A stretch of 64,000 nt of DNA from Pyxicephalus adspersus (taxonomy: Eukaryota > Chordata > Amphibia > Anura > Pyxicephalidae). The notes beneath the pieces were generated by a model, which saw only the letters and a program-made list of their open reading frames with translations, had not been told where the DNA came from and ran no database searches. The stretch spans positions 91,823,752-91,887,751 of the forward strand of contig NC_092862.1 of the NCBI RefSeq assembly GCF_032062135.1. The letters are read 5' to 3'. Positions within the stretch are counted from its first letter, which is position 1. Every line of letters begins with the position of its first letter. A program made the position numbers and the translations under genes. Of the stretch, positions 58,437-64,000 are shown one piece after another.

Positions 58437-59523
58437 TATTCACCCTATAGTCCATCCCTCTTTGTTCACCGCCTATACTCCCCTCAATATGTATTACATA
58501 TATTTTGATTGTTTAAAAAATGTTTCATCCAAAGATTGTACCATATGACTTTTGTATTGACAAATTGCACAGTTCTTTATAAAGACATATTGAAATGAAT
58601 AGTGTGAATATTCAAAAAGGTAAAGTTTGAAGACTTTTAGGTTTCAAGTGCGTTTTTCTTTACCTTGGATCCAACAGCTTAGCTATAAAAAAATAAAAGT
58701 CAGGTCACCTCCTGGCTTTGTTGTCAAGCAATGGTGTTTAAAATATGCTAGTTCCAAAGGAAAAAGGGGGTCCAACCTAGTAGTAGCAAGACATGTAGCA
58801 AATGGCAAAGCGTGAGTTTTTGCTATAATCAGCACCAGCTGTGACACACACTTACCCTTTTTTAAGCACCTTGCATTGATTGTCACATTACTGTCACTTT
58901 CAATGCTCTAAATAGGTACACTGCTATTAAATTCTCATGGGTGACACATTGCCATCTTAATACTAAATTTGTATACTTAAATTGCTTGAAGAGGTCATTT
59001 AGACCCTGCTACTTCATATACAGAGACTTACAACTTTAATTATCCAAACTGCTTTGTATGTATTCAGACATAGGGGGTATAATAAATTTTAGATTAGTAT
59101 TAGAATACAAAAAAAAACTATTAGAGAATATGATTTATATACTGCATAGATTTGTACATTTACATTTACATCTAGTGGGCCACAGATTAAACTAAACTTT
59201 CTTCACTTGTTTAGCTAGAATCAATGTTGTAAGGTATTCTTTGTAATGGAATTCTGCTACAAAATATTTTAATATGACCACAAAGAAAAGATTGTATAAC
59301 AGCATATATTTTAATAACCACTTTAGTTAAAAAAAAAAACAGTTATGCTTTTGATTACCTTTTTTTTAACTTCTCACCACATTTGCTTATTGACACAGAT
59401 GACATTGATGGGGCATTGAACAAACAAGCCTACTGTCAGGAGTACTATAAATAAAATACTTCAATGCTTGAGTTTTGAAAAAGAACTTGTGTAACTACTA
59501 CTGCCAGGAGCTTCCATAAATAG
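58437..59523. other. Noncoding, nothing recognised
   Basis: AT-rich, random short frames. Confidence 0.35.
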
Positions 59524-60500
59524 TTCTTTTTAAACATTTTTTATTTCAAGAATTTTAAATGTACAGTAAACATACATAAACACACAATAACAGAATGACA
59601 AATATAAAAGAGGCTTCATTGTCATTCTACGGTTGTTATAGCTGCAACAATATACATGTGTTGGAATGTCCAGTGAATACATTTCCTGAGAAGAGAGAAT
59701 AGACAGCAGAATCATCTTGTGAAAGGGCATTACCAGTAAGGCACATTACTCCAAGATCAACATAACAACATTTGGGCAATCCCAAGAAAGGGCAGGGTCC
59801 AGGTGGCACTTAAACTCCAGGGTTTCACTATAATGTATCCAACTGCCCCAGATGGTGGTAAATTTGTCTGAAGATCCCCAGGCACTTGCAGTAGAATCTT
59901 CTATCTTCATAATGTCATTAACTTTGCGCTGCCATACCCAATTGTTGGTGGTGAAGTGGACTTAAGTGTGATACATAGGTTAGCTGCAATGATAAGATAT
60001 CAAATAATGGAGCCTTTGTAAGCCTTTTCTGATAGGGCAAAATGGTGTAGTAAGAAGAAAGCGGAGTCTGTGGGTTTGTTATGTGTAGTGACTTTTTGGA
60101 TAAGAGAGCTCAAGCAGGGACCAAGCAGCGCACATGACCAAAATATATGTAACATACTACCCCACTCTTGTCCGCCAGCAAAAGTTGGATACCAAAGCGA
60201 AAAGGCTATGCAATTTCTTGGTGGTCCCATACCAACATGACAAAATTTTGTATCCTATTTTTTTGAAATTTGCTGCTAATAGACTTGGATGGATTAAGGT
60301 ATCTTAATGGATCAAGGTAAGTATCTTTGAAATTTGTTGCACCGATCCTATTTTAGGAATATAAAATGTGGAAATTACTCCCCTTACCATTTTTCCTGGG
60401 AGTCATTATAGCAGCACCCTAAAGGCTATTAACCCACTGGTATAGGTTTATATGTAAGTTCTTTAAACCTAATAACTTTTCACACTGTATAGTTCTTCTC
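59524..60500 (-). mobile_element. Possible LINE 3' fragment, minus orientation
   Basis: It starts with a T-rich stretch that is A-rich on the minus strand. It then has several hundred bases of moderately GC-rich, stop-littered sequence whose minus-strand reading has protein-like pieces (QEWGSMLHIFWSCALLGPCL at about 60120-60175, resembling the Trp/Cys-rich end of LINE ORF2 proteins). No target duplication was found. Confidence 0.35.
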
Positions 60501-60934
60501 TTTTTGCAATTTATCATTTACATCTAATAATTCTATTATTCGCATGCCTAAGTATTTCTTTCTCCTTTCATTACCGTTTTTTCAACTAAAATGACCAAGT
60601 AATGATTTATCAAATTTAAGTCAAATCCTTATTTTAATATATAATATATGAAATTAGACACAGACACATACACCCATGTATATGTACACCGCACAATGAG
60701 ATATGAATGGCCTATGCATGATTAACCTAGTAAAATTTCATCCTACTGTAATTTTTACATGATATATATACATAGATGCATCATGTACATTAAACTATCT
60801 ATACACCATGTATACCTAGAATATGTAATGCCTGCATTCAATGTCTGTTTCTGATGTAACATGGTTGGCTTAAAACTAATTTAAGACTTCAGGAGAAGAG
60901 GTTAACCCTCCCTTCTTTCTAGTTTTTCTCACTG

Positions 60935-61180
60935 TTAAGTCCATCAAGTTCAACCACCAGGGAAATAAACACATCCCAGATAACAATCCTATAAACATAG
61001 TTGATCCAGCGGAAGGCTGGAAAAAACAAAACAAAAAAAACCCTGGTTATATTTGCTTCAACAGGGGAAAAAAAATTCTTCCTGATCCTGTGGGACAATT
61101 GGATATTTCCTGGATCAACAGTCTCTGTTGTCTTTACATTAAAACTTTAATACCTACTTAAATACTTCTAGAAAAGCATC
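60935..61180 (+). repeat. CR1-related interspersed repeat (tail region)
   Basis: GTCCATCAAGTTCAACCACC, AGTTGATCCAGCGGAAGGCT, TTTGCTTCAACAGGGGAAAA and AATTGGATATTTCCTGGATC occur in the order I remember for a repeat that is very common in frog genomes. No ORF. Confidence 0.55.
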
Positions 61181-61299
61181 CAGTTTATGAGTAGATTGTT
61201 TCTACCCTTCTACCCATCCAATAAATAAACTAATATACCTTTAAAATAACTTTTAAAGTAACTTGGCTCACCAATGCAATCTGCCAGTCAATGTGCTAA

Positions 61300-61690
61300 A
61301 TAGGATTCAGGTTGTCCTTATATTCGACCCGAATATGGCTGTTTGAATTCGGATAGACCTGACCTGAAAAACACAGGATTCGACTTCGCAAATTTGTGTG
61401 TAAAAATATGTGTAAAAAAAAAAAAGCTTTAATGTTAAAGTAATTTGTTAAATGTGTGTCAGCTCCGCTCCCCTGATTACTTCTGCAGTTCCACACAGTC
61501 ACGAATAATAATTACACAGTCACGAATAATAACAACACAGTCACGAATAATAACCCGAATTCCCCCCCCCCTATAGACTTTAATAGTGTTCGAATTCGAT
61601 GTTGGATTGCCCGAAAAACTTTGGTCTGTTCAATCAAATACCTGTTGAAACGAACCCTGAGATATTCGAACAATACTAGTGCTAAATAGT
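61300..61690. mobile_element. Decayed MITE of the TTCGAC family with a triplicated 20-mer
   Basis: TATTCGACCCGAATATGGC at the left and GATATTCGAACAATACTAGT at the right, with CTATAGACTTTAATAGTGTT inside, resemble 26890-27003 and 53990-54118. ACACAGTCACGAATAATAA is repeated three times at 61495-61557. Confidence 0.55.
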
Positions 61691-64000
61691 TTACAAATAC
61701 AGGTGGATTCTATTTTGCTTTCAGAACTCCTGTACTTCTTTAACGAATGCATTTAACTAGATGGTATAATAATTATGGTCCACATTGAGAGCATCACACA
61801 GATTCTTCTAATTTGCTGACTGCTCATCCAGGATGCTAATCTCCTAATCCACTACTGAATTGGGCAAAGGTTATTTGAGTACATCATACTCACACATAGG
61901 AAATCATATTCTTTTCCAAAAAACTAGTTTGAGATGATTTGAGATGATTTGTGACATGGCACATGGAAATAAACACCGGAAGTTGGGTTCACTGCAGTCA
62001 TAATGGGATGGACATGGTCAGAAACGATACTAAGGTAGGCTATGGTATTTAAACAATGCTCATTTGGAACTAAGGAGAGCAAAGTGTGGCAAAAATATTC
62101 CCTAAACTATTATATCACTAACAATCACTAATACATGACAGGATGGATCCATGCTTTCATGTTGTTGATGCCAAATTCTGACCCTGCCATTCGAAATGTC
62201 ACAGCAGAAAGTGACCAGGCAACATTTCCCAATCTTTTCTTGTCCCATTTGGGAGGAGCCTGTGTGAATTGTAGCCTGTACTTTTTGATTGATTAGAGAT
62301 CTGCGTTAATAGGCAGTTAAACAGTACCTAATGAAGTATATGATCAGTTGTGTCTCACAGGCAAGACAAGAAAGGAAGGTCAGTTTAGGAAAGACCCATT
62401 TTAGTCTGTGTTTGTGCCTGTGGGCTTTTGCTGGGTTGCTATTTATGAGAGGGCTATGCTGAAATTATTGCTGTCTTTGTTATTTTAGTAAGCTTTTGAT
62501 ATAGGGGTTAATTCTGAGCGGCTTATTTATTGTGTGGTTTATTGTTCTAGGTTGTTACTGGGTGTTATTTCTGAGTTGTTATGTTTGTGAGGTCCATTGC
62601 ATTGTTGCTTATTTCTTCCTGGGTTATTATTTTATTTTTTGCAAAATGATATGCAAAAGGAAAAAATAGGAGCTGCCTTATTTACCCTGGACACATGGGT
62701 AATGTCTATATTCAGTAAGCAGTGCACAAAAAAATGTATTTTCCAGACAACCTTTATTGTACTCAGTTTTTAGGAAAAAAGTAACATTATTTTCACATTC
62801 TTGTTTATGTGATAAAGGCGCTACATTGTACTTGTGTTAACATTGGAAACATTTGCTTATGTGTGAAAGATAACCAACAGCACCATCTTGTGACAAAGTA
62901 TGACAGTACCACCCCTATAATTGTTTGTGACCGACTTGTAATATAATCTTATGATATTGAATATTCTGGGTTTATTCTTCCATAGTACTTCATAAAATAT
63001 GTTTAAGATGTTGTGGCACACCACATATCATATTTTCAATGTTTGTAACACATACCATTGTGCAATCAAAAGACTGAGGTTCCTATTTTTCACAAAAAAT
63101 CAACCAGTAAACCATAAGATCAATGGTAAATAGAAACCAAGGGAAAATAATAGAGAAATAAAAACACAATAATTTGATCATTTGTTTTCTATTTCCTTGG
63201 ATTTACAGTTTTTATCTTATTTTCCAATCAAAATAAAGCCTAACAATTTGTTTTGTAATGTTTTAGCAGTACTTATAGTCTGACTCATATGTTTTATTTT
63301 ATATGTTGTATTTCATACATTTTTGTAATTTCTGGGCCAACAAATGCCTGTGTAGAATTTTCCCTGATCGCCATCCATTCCTCCCCTATCATTCAGCACA
63401 TGCAATTTCTCCAGTTTTGTACTAGTTTTCAGCTGTTATATCATTGTCCCCCATTCTTAGTTTTTTAAAACATATATTTTAAATCTCTTCAAGTGTCATT
63501 TAGTAACACTCTGCAGAGGAAACTATATGTTCTCAAAAAATGAAAAAAGAACTTTATGCCTACATCTAGATTCACTATAAAACCAATTATTTGTTTTATA
63601 TGGACCTATAACAGTGACAATTCTACCAGAAATGCCTTTCTCAAGTACAATTGAAATATTGTATATATCATTACCTTATGTAGAACTAAATCCACTAACT
63701 TACTTGTTTTTTAAGATACCCAAGTTAGAATTGTCACTAATGTAGATTCCGGCACTGTTTTTTATTTACCTTCATACTGCTATTACATTTAAGGCATGCC
63801 TGTGCTAATAATGGTTACAGTTTCAATGAGCTTTCAATGACCTTATGCGAGCTCTCAGTCTTTTAAGGCCCTAAATGGCTGATGGGGTAGGCTAGAACTT
63901 TATCTTCATGGCAACTATAACAAGCAATAAAACTAAGATTTATGCCAATTGCAGTACAAATTATATAGAATGTCTAGCCATGCACTCTAAATGCAATATA
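61691..64000. other. Noncoding, nothing recognised
   Basis: AT-rich, no ORF or transposon terminus recognised. Confidence 0.35.

Overview
This is vertebrate-type nuclear DNA. It is AT-rich, has no dense long ORFs, and is packed with degenerate transposable elements: hAT, Tc1/mariner, piggyBac, CR1 and L1/Tx1-type LINEs, a solo LTR and several palindromic MITE families. From memory of repeat landscapes, this mixture fits an amphibian, most likely a frog; that is an inference and no host gene confirms it. I see no rRNA, tRNA, CRISPR or prokaryotic feature. Every protein match below was made by eye, without a database.

Region by region. 1-4.8 kb holds small palindromic elements in otherwise featureless DNA. 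4.8-13.7 kb is the most structured part. A broken copy of a mobile-element gene family (conserved core GERFHQD, then MADYCW) lies at about 7.88-9.45 kb with its own TATA box and a spliced 5' leader. The 3' part of the same unit is present again in opposite orientation at 4.81-5.78 kb, so the locus is a fold-back with roughly 1-kb arms. The right arm was later split by a solo LTR with a 5-bp target duplication, and it runs into a hAT-like element carrying an 18-copy 34-bp minisatellite. 14.5-24.7 kb is unusually poor in transposons. 20.7-31.8 kb may contain a spliced host gene on the minus strand: a GC-rich first exon ending in a good donor, a second exon with an ATG, a frame-compatible third exon and weaker downstream candidates. 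I could not name it. A truncated Tc1 transposon and MITEs lie in its putative introns.

33-38 kb contains a cassette-like repeat, a Tc1 deletion derivative and a 5'-truncated LINE with a 16-bp target duplication. 39.6, 42.6 and 57.8 kb carry hAT-type elements. 46.4-51.6 kb is a nested insertion: a CR1 LINE interrupted at TTAA by a piggyBac element that itself carries a 1.3-kb internal tandem duplication of its transposase gene. 52-54 kb is a MITE cluster; 54-64 kb is mostly featureless with scattered repeat fragments.

No complete, uninterrupted protein-coding gene can be read from the window. The transposon genes are frameshifted or truncated and the host gene is only a candidate.
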